Shown here one piece after another: positions 49,815-58,056 of a stretch of DNA of 64,000 nt. Each line of letters starts with the position of its first letter. Within the stretch, counting starts at the first letter, position 1. The notes beneath the pieces are model-generated. The model was not told the origin of the DNA. It searched no databases and saw only the letters and a program-made list of their open reading frames with translations. This stretch comes from Streptomyces sp. CGMCC 4.7035. Lineage in GTDB: Bacteria; Actinomycetota; Actinomycetes; Streptomycetales; Streptomycetaceae. Where the stretch lies: positions 5,745,001 through 5,809,000 of the forward strand of contig NZ_CP134053.1 of assembly GCF_031583065.1 (NCBI RefSeq), in the 5' to 3' direction. The position numbers and the translations under genes are program-made.

Positions 49815-50671
49815 CCACGCGGAGGGACGTGCACGACGAGCTGCGCGCCAGGCTGCACGAGGCGGCCGAGGCGCACGAGCCCGACCGCGCGCGCATCCTG
49901 GCCCGCGTCGAACGCGGAATGGCCGCGAAGTCCCGTCCGAGCCGCCGGGCGACACGTCCGCCGCTGTGGGGCTGGGTGCGGGTCGTGGGGGCCACGGCCG
50001 GGGTCGCGGGCGTCCTCGCGGTGGGCGGCTACGCGGTCGCCTCAGCGGTGAAGGACAACACTCCCCCGCAGCAGACGGTCGCGGTCTCGCCGACTCCGTC
50101 CCCGAACGCGACGAGCCGCGCGCCGGTGCGACCGGCCGAGCCCACACCGACCACAGGCGGCTCCCGCGGTGCCGCCAAGCCGAGCACCTCCGCCCCGGGA
50201 ACCCCCAAGGCCTCGGCGAGCGCCACCGTGCAGCCGCCCGCGTCCGGCAGGACGGACGGTCCGCTCTGGTCGGACGGCTCGGTCGATCCGCACAGCAACG
50301 ACTTCTGGGCCCAGAGCAATGTGACCCTCAAGACGAAGAAGCAGCTCACCGCACTGACCGTCGAGCTGAAGATCGCCCAGACGGGCGGGGTGTCCTCGAC
50401 GGGCGCCTGGCGGTCACTGCCGGAGGACGACTTCACCCAGACGGCGTCCGAGAAGGACGGCTTCCTCGTCTACACCTGGGTGCTGAAGGAGGGCCGCACG
50501 GTTCCGGCGGGCGAGTGGGTGTTCGCGGGGCAGTACGACCACGAGCGCGGCAGCCGGGACGCCAAGGACGACAGCTACACGATGGCGGCGACGGCCGACG
50601 GCAAGCAGTTGGCCGTGAAGGGCGACTTCGCAGCTCACAGCGACGACATCGGCACGAGCGGCGACTCGTAA
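49811..50671 (+). CDS. Single-pass membrane protein coupled to the sigma factor
   Basis: This 286-residue protein has a charged cytoplasmic N terminus (residues 1-50, 'HDELRARLHEAAEAHEPDRARILARVERGMAA'), one membrane helix at about 53-78 and a Pro/Thr/Ser-rich stalk. An extracellular beta-rich domain carries 'DFWAQSNVTLKTKKQLTALTVELKIAQTGGVSSTG'. It is placed like an anti-sigma factor, and the N-terminal helix could bind the sigma factor, but it lacks the zinc HxxxCxxC motif, so this is inference. The extracellular domain may sense wall or carbohydrate ligands. Its ATG overlaps the sigma stop. Confidence 0.8.
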   Translation: MTTRRDVHDELRARLHEAAEAHEPDRARILARVERGMAAKSRPSRRATRPPLWGWVRVVGATAGVAGVLAVGGYAVASAVKDNTPPQQTVAVSPTPSPNATSRAPVRPAEPTPTTGGSRGAAKPSTSAPGTPKASASATVQPPASGRTDGPLWSDGSVDPHSNDFWAQSNVTLKTKKQLTALTVELKIAQTGGVSSTGAWRSLPEDDFTQTASEKDGFLVYTWVLKEGRTVPAGEWVFAGQYDHERGSRDAKDDSYTMAATADGKQLAVKGDFAAHSDDIGTSGDS

Positions 50672-50688
50672 AAAATTTCTTCGGACGC

Positions 50689-50717
50689 GGCAACCCTTTC
50701 CTCACCGGTGGCGACCA
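50689..50717 (+). promoter_or_regulatory. ECF-type promoter of the PL3-like gene
   Basis: GGCAACC at 50689-50695 and CGACCA at 50712-50717 are separated by 16 bases, a typical ECF -35/-10 arrangement. The same two boxes with the same spacing precede the pectate lyase gene on the other strand. The promoter begins 18 bases after the membrane-protein stop. Confidence 0.75.
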
Positions 50718-50756
50718 GGAGACGCAAGAGCCTCCTCCCGCCGAAGGAATCGGGAC

Positions 50757-51242
50757 ATGACCGCACGAGCTGAACAGCGCGTCCGCCACCGCCGCAAGGT
50801 CACCAGGCGACGGGCGCTGATCGGCGGGACCGCCGCCCTCGGCATCACGGGGGCCGCGATCCTCACGACGTCGCTGCTCTCCTCGGCCGGCGCCGGCACC
50901 CTGACCGTGACCGGCTTCCAGGTGGAGAACTTCGGCAAGCTGGTCCGTAGCTGCGGCAACTGCAAAACGCAGTACAAGCGCACGATCGTGCTGAGCGACA
51001 TCGGCGTGACCGCGCCGGGCAAGGCGATCGTCGGCGTCAACGCCAACTACGGCGACACGGCGACGCTGAAGAAGATCCGCATCCACGGCGACACCGAAGG
51101 CCGCCTCCGGCACGGGTGCCTTCTCCTGCCCGGGGATACACCTCAGTACAACGTGCTGAAGATCGACATCGTCAGTGGTTCGACCGGCTCGGCCTGTCTC
51201 AGCCCGGGCACGTCGTTCGACTGCGTGGATCTGCTGGCCTGA
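50757..51242 (+). CDS. Secreted protein corresponding to the C-terminal part of a PL3 pectate lyase
   Basis: This 161-residue protein has a twin-arginine-like signal ('KVTRRRALIGGTAALGITG', cleavage near residue 46). A beta-helix segment 'VTGFQVENFGKLVRSCGNC', 'IVLSDIGVTAPGKAIVGVNANYGDTATLKKIRIHG' follows. These match the last turns of PL3 pectate lyases, which normally have about 100 more residues ahead with the calcium and catalytic sites. Here the signal peptide leads almost directly into the last turns, so catalysis is doubtful. CGAAGGAATCG precedes the ATG. An ECF promoter lies 40 bases upstream. Confidence 0.7.
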   Translation: MTARAEQRVRHRRKVTRRRALIGGTAALGITGAAILTTSLLSSAGAGTLTVTGFQVENFGKLVRSCGNCKTQYKRTIVLSDIGVTAPGKAIVGVNANYGDTATLKKIRIHGDTEGRLRHGCLLLPGDTPQYNVLKIDIVSGSTGSACLSPGTSFDCVDLLA

Positions 51243-51260
51243 CCCCTCGGCCAGTCAGAG

Positions 51261-51296
51261 GAACGCCCCCGCCGGAGGTCACCGGCGGGGGCGTTC
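51261..51296. terminator. Bidirectional terminator between the PL3-like and PL9 genes
   Basis: GAACGCCCCCGCCGG (51261-51275) is perfectly complementary to CCGGCGGGGGCGTTC (51282-51296) with a six-base loop, between two convergent genes. Confidence 0.9.
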
Positions 51297-51311
51297 TCCC
51301 GTGCGGGCAGG

Positions 51312-52466
51312 TCAGTTCATCGTGGACCCGATGGTCGTCGAGCCCGTCGTCAGGAAGGTCGTCGCGGGCAGCGAGCCGTCCGACTTGCGGGAGCCGTACG
51401 CCGTGGTCGCGTCCGTCGACTTGAAGGACGGGGTCGAGACGCCGCTGTCCCAGTTGTTGGCCGCCGAGACCGTGGACGAACCGAGCTTGGACAGCCCGCC
51501 CTTGTTGCTCACCGCGAGGTTGCGGGCGAGTCGCGCCTTGCCGGTGGCGAAGTAGAAGCCGGCCTCGGCGTTGGAGTACGCGGTGTTGCGGTTGAGGACG
51601 ATGGCGCCGGTGTTGGAGTTCTCCGTGAAGCCGTTCAGCATGTTGTCCCAGGCCGCGTTGTTGTTCACGACGTGCGCGACCGAGGCACCCCCGCCGCCGA
51701 GCTTGAAGCCGTTGCCGTTGCCCTCGAAGGCGGAGTCGCTCCAGCGGTTCTTGCCGTTGCCGAACGCCCACGAGTGCTCGATGGTGACCGGCGAGGAGAA
51801 CTGCCACAGATCCAGGCCGTCGTCGGAGTTGTTGTAGAGGCGCGCGCCGGTGATCTTGTTGCCCGTCCCGGAGCCGAACTTGATGGCGATGCCGTCCGCG
51901 TTCTGCCCGTGTGCCGCGGCGTCGTAGTTGCCGTGACTGTCCAGGTTCTGCACGAGGTTGTTGACGGTGTTGTCGCCGCGCAGGGTGAACCCGGAGTCCC
52001 CGTTGTTCGCGGTGACCAGGTTCTTGAAGATGCCGCCGGTCGACGAGGTGACCACGAAGCCCTGGGCCGGGGAGTTCTGGAAGGTGATGTTCTGCACGGT
52101 CCAGTAGCTGCCGTAGATCCCGGCCAGCCAGGAGCCGGCCGGCAGCTTGGAACCGTCGATCTTCACCTTCTCGCTGCCGTACGCCTGGAGCGTGATCCTC
52201 GCCGAACCGGTGCCGCTGGCGGTGGACTTGAGTGCGGCCGTCGGGGTGTAGGTGCCGCCGTGCACCTCAATGGTCGTACCGGCGGCGGCGTTGGCGACGG
52301 CCGACTGGAGCTGGGCCGTGGTGGAAACGGTGACCGTCGTGGAGGCGGCCTGGGCGCCGCCGTTCGACAGGCCTAGGTAGACACCGCCCGCACCCGAGGC
52401 GACGGCCACCGCGGCGGCGATCGAGAGCGTACGGGTCCGGCGGTGGCGTCCGGTGCTCTGAAGCAC
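51312..52466 (-). CDS. Secreted PL9 pectate lyase
   Basis: This 384-residue right-handed beta-helix enzyme cleaves polygalacturonate by beta-elimination. A signal peptide ends near 'NGGAQAA' (residue about 40). The calcium ligands Asp191, Asp215, Asp216 and Asp219 ('NADGIA', 'SDDGLDLW') and the catalytic base Lys255 ('NGFKLGGGG') have exactly the spacing of Asp209/233/234/237 and Lys273 of Pel9A. The GTG at 52466 has AAAGGAA upstream. The leader of about 130 bases starts at an ECF-type promoter and contains a 32-bp perfect palindrome. It looks intact. Confidence 0.9.
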   Translation of the reverse strand: MLQSTGRHRRTRTLSIAAAVAVASGAGGVYLGLSNGGAQAASTTVTVSTTAQLQSAVANAAAGTTIEVHGGTYTPTAALKSTASGTGSARITLQAYGSEKVKIDGSKLPAGSWLAGIYGSYWTVQNITFQNSPAQGFVVTSSTGGIFKNLVTANNGDSGFTLRGDNTVNNLVQNLDSHGNYDAAAHGQNADGIAIKFGSGTGNKITGARLYNNSDDGLDLWQFSSPVTIEHSWAFGNGKNRWSDSAFEGNGNGFKLGGGGASVAHVVNNNAAWDNMLNGFTENSNTGAIVLNRNTAYSNAEAGFYFATGKARLARNLAVSNKGGLSKLGSSTVSAANNWDSGVSTPSFKSTDATTAYGSRKSDGSLPATTFLTTGSTTIGSTMN

Positions 52467-52562
52467 GGGGCGTTCCTTTCTGTGCCAATGGGATCGCCTG
52501 CGGGGCGCTCCAGCCGGTGTCGAGAGACCGGCGCGCCCCTTCTGCGAGGGAGATGGTCCGCG

Positions 52563-52594
52563 AAGCGGGCCGGATGGGCCCATCCGGCCCGCTT
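52563..52594. repeat. 32-bp perfect palindrome in the PL9 leader
   Basis: The 32 bases are fully self-complementary; the central half is GCCGGATGGGCCCATCCGGC at 52569-52588. It begins about nine bases downstream of the -10 box of the PL9 promoter, so it sits at the very start of the transcript. The rest of the 52467-52767 gap holds the promoter and an AT-rich 'CGAAAATTTTCG' palindrome at 52653-52664. Confidence 0.9.
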
Positions 52595-52602
52595 CTGATC
52601 CC

Positions 52603-52631
52603 TGGTCGCCGCCGCGCCGGAAAGGGTTGCC
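52603..52631 (-). promoter_or_regulatory. ECF-type promoter of the PL9 gene
   Basis: Read on the minus strand, GGCAACC (52631-52625) and CGACCA (52608-52603) are 16 bases apart. The surrounding bases also match the site at 50689-50717, including CCCTTTCC after the -35 box. Confidence 0.75.
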
Positions 52632-52767
52632 GCGGCGCGCACGAAAGCGAATCGAAAATTTTCGCTCGCTCCCACCCCGTCCGCACCGGTTGACGCTTTG
52701 TCCCCCACTGGTGACACTCCGAAGGCGCCTACCCGACAGAATCCATCAGACTCCCACAGGATGTGTC

Positions 52768-54985
52768 ATGCGACGCCGCACCGCCCGCACGCTCCTGGTC
52801 CCCGTCCTCGCCCTCCTGCTGGGCCTGCTCGCCACCCCGCCCAGCCCCGCACACTCCGGAGCACCGCCCGTGAAACCACCAGAAGTACGCCGGTTACCTC
52901 TTCGCCTACTTCACCGGCGAGGGCACCGCCGACGGCGAGCAGATCCGCTACGCCCTCAGCCGTGGCAACGACCCGCTGCACTGGCGGGAGCTGAACGCCG
53001 GGAAGCCGGTCCTCACCTCCACCATCGGTGAGAAGGGCCTGCGCGACCCGTTCGTCATCCGCTCCACCGAGGGCGACAAGTTCTATCTCATCGCCACCGA
53101 CCTCAGGATGTACAGGAACAGCAGCGGTAGCTGGGACCACGTCCAGCGCCACGGCAGCAGATCCATCATGGTCCGGGAGTCCACCGACCTGGTCCACTGG
53201 ACCGACCAGCGCCTGGTGAAGGTATCGCCCGACAACGCGGGCAACACCTGGGCGCCGGAGGCGTACTGGGACGACTCGCTCGGTGAGTACGTGGTGTTCT
53301 GGGCGTCGAAGCTGTACGCCGACGACGACCCCGACCACACGGGCTCGACGTACAACAAGATGCTGTACGCGACGACGAAGGACTTCCGCACCTTCAGCAC
53401 GCCCAAGGTCTGGGACGACCCCGGCTACTCGGTGATCGACTCGACCGTCGTCAAGTACAAGGACACGTACTACCGCTACACGAAGGACGAGCGGAACCCG
53501 TCCTCCGACTCCCCGTGCTCGAAGTTCATCACCGCGGAGAAGTCGACGAGCCTGACGTCGACGTCGTACGGCTTCGTCGCCGACTGCATCGGCAGCGGGG
53601 CCATCAGCCGGGGCGAGGGCCCGACGGTCTTCAAGTCCAACACCGAGAAGAAGTGGTACCTGTTCATCGACGAGTACGGCGGCCGGGGTTACGTCCCCTT
53701 CGAGACCACCGATCTGGACTCGGGCACATGGACCCCGTCCACGGACTACCAGCTCCCCGCGAGCCCTCGGCACGGCACCGTGCTCCCGGTGACGCAGGCG
53801 GAGTACGACCGGCTGCTGGCCGCCTATCCGGCGACGGGTACGTCGGTGGTGGACGCGACGGCGCGCGGGCAGAAGGGGTACGCCGTCGTCACCGAGGCCG
53901 CGAGCAAGGTCGTCCTGCCCATGACGCCGGACGCCGACCTGCGTCATCTGGCGCCGTCGCTGAGCGTCGGCGAGGGCGCGACCGTCACCCCGTCCTCCGG
54001 CACCCGCCGTGACTTCCGCACGCCGCAGACCTACACGGTGACGGCCGTGGACGGCACGATGCGCACCTGGACGGTGGAGGCGGTGCCCACCCGCAGTCCT
54101 GTCCTCCCCGGGCTGAACGCCGACCCGGACGTGCACTACCTGGACGGCCGGTACTGGATCTTCCCGACGACGGACGGCTACGCGGGCTGGAGCGGTACGA
54201 GCTTCAAGGCGTACTCGTCGAGGGACCTGGTCCACTGGAAGGACCACGGTGTGATCCTGGACCTGGGGCCGGACGTGAGCTGGGCCGACAGGAACGCGTG
54301 GGCGCCGGCGATCGCCGAGCGGGGCGGCAAGTACTACTTCTACTTCTGCGCGGAGCAGCAGATAGGCGTGGCGGTCGCGGACTCACCGGCCGTTCCCTTC
54401 AAGGACGCGCTGGGCAAGCCCCTCGTCGCCAAGGGGCGGTTCGGCGGCCAGATGATCGACCCGGCGGTGTTCACGGACGACGACGGCCGAGCGTACCTCT
54501 ACTGGGGCAATGGGCACGCGTATGTCGCACCGCTCAACGACGACATGGTGTCGTTCGACGCGAGCGAGGTGAAGGACATCACCACGGACAACTTCCGTGA
54601 GGGTTCCTTCGTGATCAAGCGTCGGGGAACGTACTACTTCATGTGGTCCGAGGACGACACGCGCAGCGAGAACTACCACGTCGCCTATGCGACCGGACCG
54701 TCCCCGCTCGGCCCGTGGACCAAGCGGGGCACGATCCTCGCCAAGCGCCCCGAGTACGGCATCCTCGGGACCGGCCACCACTCCGTGGTGAACGTGCCCG
54801 GCACCGACGACTGGTATCTCGTCTACCACCGATTCGCGCTCAACGGCCCCGGCAGGCCGGGCGGGGACGGCACGCACCGGGAGACGACCGTCGACCGCAT
54901 GGAGTTCGCGGCCGACGGCACGATCAAGCCGGTGGTGCCGACCCTGGAGTCCATCAGGCCCGTACGGACGGCCGGTACGGACTAG
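52768..54985 (+). pseudogene. Two-domain GH43 glycosidase, frameshifted near the signal peptide
   Basis: The ATG at 52768 opens a signal peptide ('TLLVPVLALLLGLLATPPSPAHS'). The mature protein continues in another frame from 'NHQKYAGYLFAYFTGEG' at about 52874. Removing one A from the AAA at 52873-52875 would join the two (VNHQKYAG), giving about 738 residues. The first domain is a GH43 five-bladed propeller ('GLRDPFVIRS', 'NTWAPEAYWD', 'SVIDSTVVKY', 'RGEGPTVFK'), then an Ig-like segment, then a second GH43 domain ('GLNADPDVHYLDGRYW', 'GQMIDPAVFTDDDG', 'REGSFVIKRRGTYY'). Such enzymes remove arabinose or xylose side chains. A sequencing error cannot be excluded. Confidence 0.8.
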
Positions 54986-55776
54986 CTGACGAAGTACGTC
55001 GGGTTGGGGAGCTTGTACGTCTTGTCGGCGTAGCCCCCGTCGAGGTCCGAGTACTGGTCGCCGAAGTTGGCGATGATGTCGTACCCGAGCGACTCGATGT
55101 GCTTGCGGGTGCCGGACTTGTACTGCACGGTCGTGCAGGTCCAGGTGCCCGGGGTGGCGCAGGCGCTCAGGTAGGACGGCGGGTTGGCCGCGTCCTTGAG
55201 GAACATGTGGTCGGCGTCGAGGTTGATGTCGGCGCCGACCTTCTTCAGGTTCTCGACCGCGGCGGAGCGCTGCGACTCCTTGAGGCCGGAGTTGTAGAAG
55301 ACCTCGACGCCCTTGGACTCGGCGTAGTTGACGAGCTCGGGGGTGCCGAAGACGGCCGGGCGGCCGGCCTTGGCCACGTACTCGGCCCAGGTGGTCGAGT
55401 TGTACGTGTAGTTGGTCTTCTTCTCGTAGTCGAGGCTGAGCAGCAGCGTGTCGTCGATGTCGAAGACGACCGCGGGCTTCTCGCCCCGGTGGTGGGCCTT
55501 GCGGGCAGCCTTGTCGATGTAGCGCTTGGCGTCCGCGTCGAGGCGCGCCAGGTCCTTGGCGTACGGGCTGTCCGGGGACGCCTGGTACACGCCGTTGCTG
55601 TCGAGCGTGGCGCCGTAGTAGGTGTCGATGTCCTTGACCAGGAGCCCGATGTTGTAGGGCTCGTGGGTGGAGTTCGCGGTCGACTGACCGGCGGTGGCCG
55701 CGCCGGCGCCGTACAGGGCGGCACCGGCGACAGTGCAGGCGGCGACGAGGGCCGCGATGCGAAGTGGCTTATGCAT
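54982..55776 (-). CDS. Secreted HAD-superfamily acid phosphatase (class B/C-like)
   Basis: This 264-residue protein has a signal peptide (residues 1-30) and the HAD motif 'AVVFDIDDTLLLSLDYE' with Asp106 and Asp108. Further on are 'VFYNSGLKESQRSAAVENLKKVG' (motif II region), 'SGTRKHIESLGYDIIANFGDQYSDLDGGYA' (Lys and acidic motifs III/IV). It resembles plant-VSP-type and class B acid phosphatases of Streptomyces and should release phosphate from organic esters outside the cell. Its TAG stop shares the bases CTAG with the stop of the convergent GH43 gene. Confidence 0.9.
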   Translation of the reverse strand: MHKPLRIAALVAACTVAGAALYGAGAATAGQSTANSTHEPYNIGLLVKDIDTYYGATLDSNGVYQASPDSPYAKDLARLDADAKRYIDKAARKAHHRGEKPAVVFDIDDTLLLSLDYEKKTNYTYNSTTWAEYVAKAGRPAVFGTPELVNYAESKGVEVFYNSGLKESQRSAAVENLKKVGADINLDADHMFLKDAANPPSYLSACATPGTWTCTTVQYKSGTRKHIESLGYDIIANFGDQYSDLDGGYADKTYKLPNPTYFVS

Positions 55777-55799
55777 GACAGGTTTTCTACGCGCGTCAC

Positions 55800-56316
55800 C
55801 CCTCCGAGCGCGAGGCCCGTTGCCCGATCGATACCTTCTCCACGGAGAAAGCGGGCCTCGCGTGCCCCGTCCGGATGGGGGGAGGTGGTGCGGCAGTTGG
55901 GGCCTCCAGTCGCCCAGGTAGTCTCCCGGGTCGCCGACGCCGCCTGTTCGTCGGTGAGCTGGGGGCGGTTGTCGGGGACGGTGATCTCGGCGCCCGGCCC
56001 GGTGTTGCGGTACTCGGCGAACCGCTGGTTCTGCCAGGGGAAGCCGGCCGACATGTTGGTTTAGGGCGCGACCGCGTCGATACCCGCGTCGAGGCGGGTG
56101 GCGCGAACGGTGAGGCTCGGGCGGGCGGTGGTGTCGGAGCTGGGGACCCAGGGGCGGGCCGGCTTGTAGGAGCCGTCCGGGGCCTCGCTGCCGATGCGGC
56201 TCCTCGTCACCAGGTGACCGCGCGGGTTGGCGCCGACGGTGGAGGGCGCGAAGACGAAGCCGTAGGGCGCGGCAGTGGTTCCGGGGGTGCCGGTGTACGG
56301 GTTCGGCTTGTGGGGA
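55800..56316 (-). pseudogene. Pectin methylesterase (CE8) remnant
   Basis: From 56316 downward the minus strand encodes 'PYGFVFAPSTVGANPRGHLVTRSRIGSEAPDGSYKPARPW', then a TAA at 56063-56061. In the same frame beyond the stop comes 'MSAGFPWQNQRFAEYRNTGPGA' and 'RPQLTDEQAA'. This order (TRSRI, RPW, RFAEYRNTGPGA) is the C-terminal third of bacterial pectinesterases. A further frameshift near 55920 moves 'DYLGDWRPQ' out of frame. The N-terminal two thirds, with the catalytic aspartates, are absent; the fragment directly abuts the end of the dehydratase gene. It is a clear pseudogene. Confidence 0.8.
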
Positions 56317-58056
56317 TCACCCCGCGTACGGGTCCGGCACCCTCCCCGGCCGGGCCAGGAACTCGAAGTCGCAGCCTGTGTCCGCCTGGGTGATCTGTGC
56401 GTTGTAGAGCACCCCGTAGCCGCGTTCGTACCGCGGAGACGGCGGGGTCCACTCCACCCGGCGGCGCTCCAGCTCCTCGTCGTCCACGTTGAGCCGGAGG
56501 GTGCGCGCCTCGACGTCGAGGGTGATGCTGTCCCCGCTCCGCACGAGGGCCAGCGGTCCGCCGACGTACGACTCCGGCGCCACGTGCAGCACGCAAGCGC
56601 CGTAACTCGTGCCGCTCATCCGGGCGTCGGAGATCCGCACCATGTCCCGCACGCCCTGCTTCAGCAGGTGATCGGGGATGGGCAGCATCCCGTACTCGGG
56701 CATGCCCGGGCCGCCCTTGGGGCCGGCGCCGCGCAGTACCAGCACGCTGTCGGCGGTGATGCCCAGTTCCGGGTCGTTGATGGTCCGCTGCATCGTCCTG
56801 TAGTCGTCGAAGACGACCGCGGGCCCGGTGTGCTTGAGCAGGTGCGGCTCTGCGGCGATGTGCTTGATGACGGCGCCGTCCGGGCAGAGGTTGCCGCGCA
56901 GGACGGCGACCCCGCCCTCGTTCGCGACCGGCTTGTCGCGGGGACGGATGACGTCGTCGTTGTGCACCTGGGCCCCGGCGATCTGCTCGCGCAGGGTGTC
57001 GTACGAGACCGTCGGCCGGTCCAGATGCAGCAGGTCCGGGATCCGGGACAGGAAGCCGGGCAGGCCGCCCGCGAAGTGGAAGTCCTCCATGAGGTGCCGC
57101 TCGCCGCCGGGCCGGACGTTGGCTAGGACGGGGACCGTCCGCGCGATGCGGTCGAAGTCGTCGAGCGTGAGCCGGATGCCGGCCCGTCCGGCCATGGCGA
57201 TCAGATGGATGACGGCGTTGGTGGAACCGCCGAGTCCGAGGACCGTCGTCACCGCGTCCTCGAAGGCCTCGCGGGTGAGGATGTCGCTCAGCTTCCGGCC
57301 CTTGTGGACGAGTTCGACGATCCTGATGCCGGAGGCGGCGGCCATGCGGTCGTGCCCGGAGTCGACGGCGGGGATGCTGGACGCGCCCGGGACGGTGACA
57401 CCGAGCGCCTCGGCGGCGGCCGTCAGCGTGGAGGCCGTGCCCATCGTCATGCAGTGCCCGGGCGAACGGGCCAGCCCGCTCTCCAGCTCCGACATCTCGC
57501 AGTCGCCGATGAGCCCGGCGCGCTTGTCGTCCCAGTACTTCCACATGTCGGTGCCCGATCCGAGGACCTCGCTCCGCCAGTGGCCGGGCAGCATGGGCCC
57601 GGCGGGCACGAAGACGGCCGGCAGGTCGACGCTCGCCGCGCCCATGAGGAGTGCCGGCGTCGACTTGTCGCAGCCGCCCATCAGCACGGCCCCGTCGACC
57701 GGGTACGAGCGCAGCAGCTCCTCGGTCTCCATCGAGAGCAGGTTGCGGTAGAGCATCGGGGTCGGCTTCTGGAAGGTCTCGCTGAGCGTGGAGACCGGGA
57801 ACTCCAGCGGAAAGCCGCCGGCCTGCCACACGCCCCGCTTCACGGCCTGCGCGCGATCTCTTAAATGCACATGACAAGGATTGATGTCGGACCAGGTGTT
57901 GAGGATCGCGATGACGGGCTTGCCCAGGTGCTCCTCGGGCAGGTAGCCGAGCTGCCGGGTACGGGCCCGGTGGCTGAAGGAGCGCAGGCCGTCGGTGCCG
58001 TACCACTGGTGGCTTCTGAGCTCTTCGGGACGCTTCGGGTTCACCCGGGCGTTCAT
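56317..58056 (-). CDS. IlvD/Edd-family sugar-acid dehydratase (arabonate/xylonate/galactonate type)
   Basis: This 579-residue iron-sulfur dehydratase most resembles the branch that dehydrates sugar acids. Cluster and metal residues are seen in 'AILNTWSDINPCHVHLRDRAQAVK', 'VLMGGCDKSTPALLMGAASV' and 'GDCEMSELESGLARSPGHCMTMGTAST'. A TTA leucine codon occurs at residue 65, within an unusually AT-rich patch coding for NPCHVHLRD, so translation may depend on the bldA tRNA. The ATG overlaps the stop of the aldolase gene as ATGA. It forms an operon with the aldolase and GntR genes upstream. Confidence 0.9.
   Translation of the reverse strand: MNARVNPKRPEELRSHQWYGTDGLRSFSHRARTRQLGYLPEEHLGKPVIAILNTWSDINPCHVHLRDRAQAVKRGVWQAGGFPLEFPVSTLSETFQKPTPMLYRNLLSMETEELLRSYPVDGAVLMGGCDKSTPALLMGAASVDLPAVFVPAGPMLPGHWRSEVLGSGTDMWKYWDDKRAGLIGDCEMSELESGLARSPGHCMTMGTASTLTAAAEALGVTVPGASSIPAVDSGHDRMAAASGIRIVELVHKGRKLSDILTREAFEDAVTTVLGLGGSTNAVIHLIAMAGRAGIRLTLDDFDRIARTVPVLANVRPGGERHLMEDFHFAGGLPGFLSRIPDLLHLDRPTVSYDTLREQIAGAQVHNDDVIRPRDKPVANEGGVAVLRGNLCPDGAVIKHIAAEPHLLKHTGPAVVFDDYRTMQRTINDPELGITADSVLVLRGAGPKGGPGMPEYGMLPIPDHLLKQGVRDMVRISDARMSGTSYGACVLHVAPESYVGGPLALVRSGDSITLDVEARTLRLNVDDEELERRRVEWTPPSPRYERGYGVLYNAQITQADTGCDFEFLARPGRVPDPYAG

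Noticed and set aside
53108..54985. GH43 gene starting at the internal ATG 53108
   Set aside because: The GH43 domain clearly begins about 230 bases earlier (KYAGYLFAYF), and a signal peptide is present upstream in another frame, so a frameshift explains the data better.
55875..56393. Plus-strand open frame across the phosphatase-dehydratase gap
   Set aside because: It is the complement of the pectinesterase remnant; the Gly/Val/Arg-rich peptide has no protein character.
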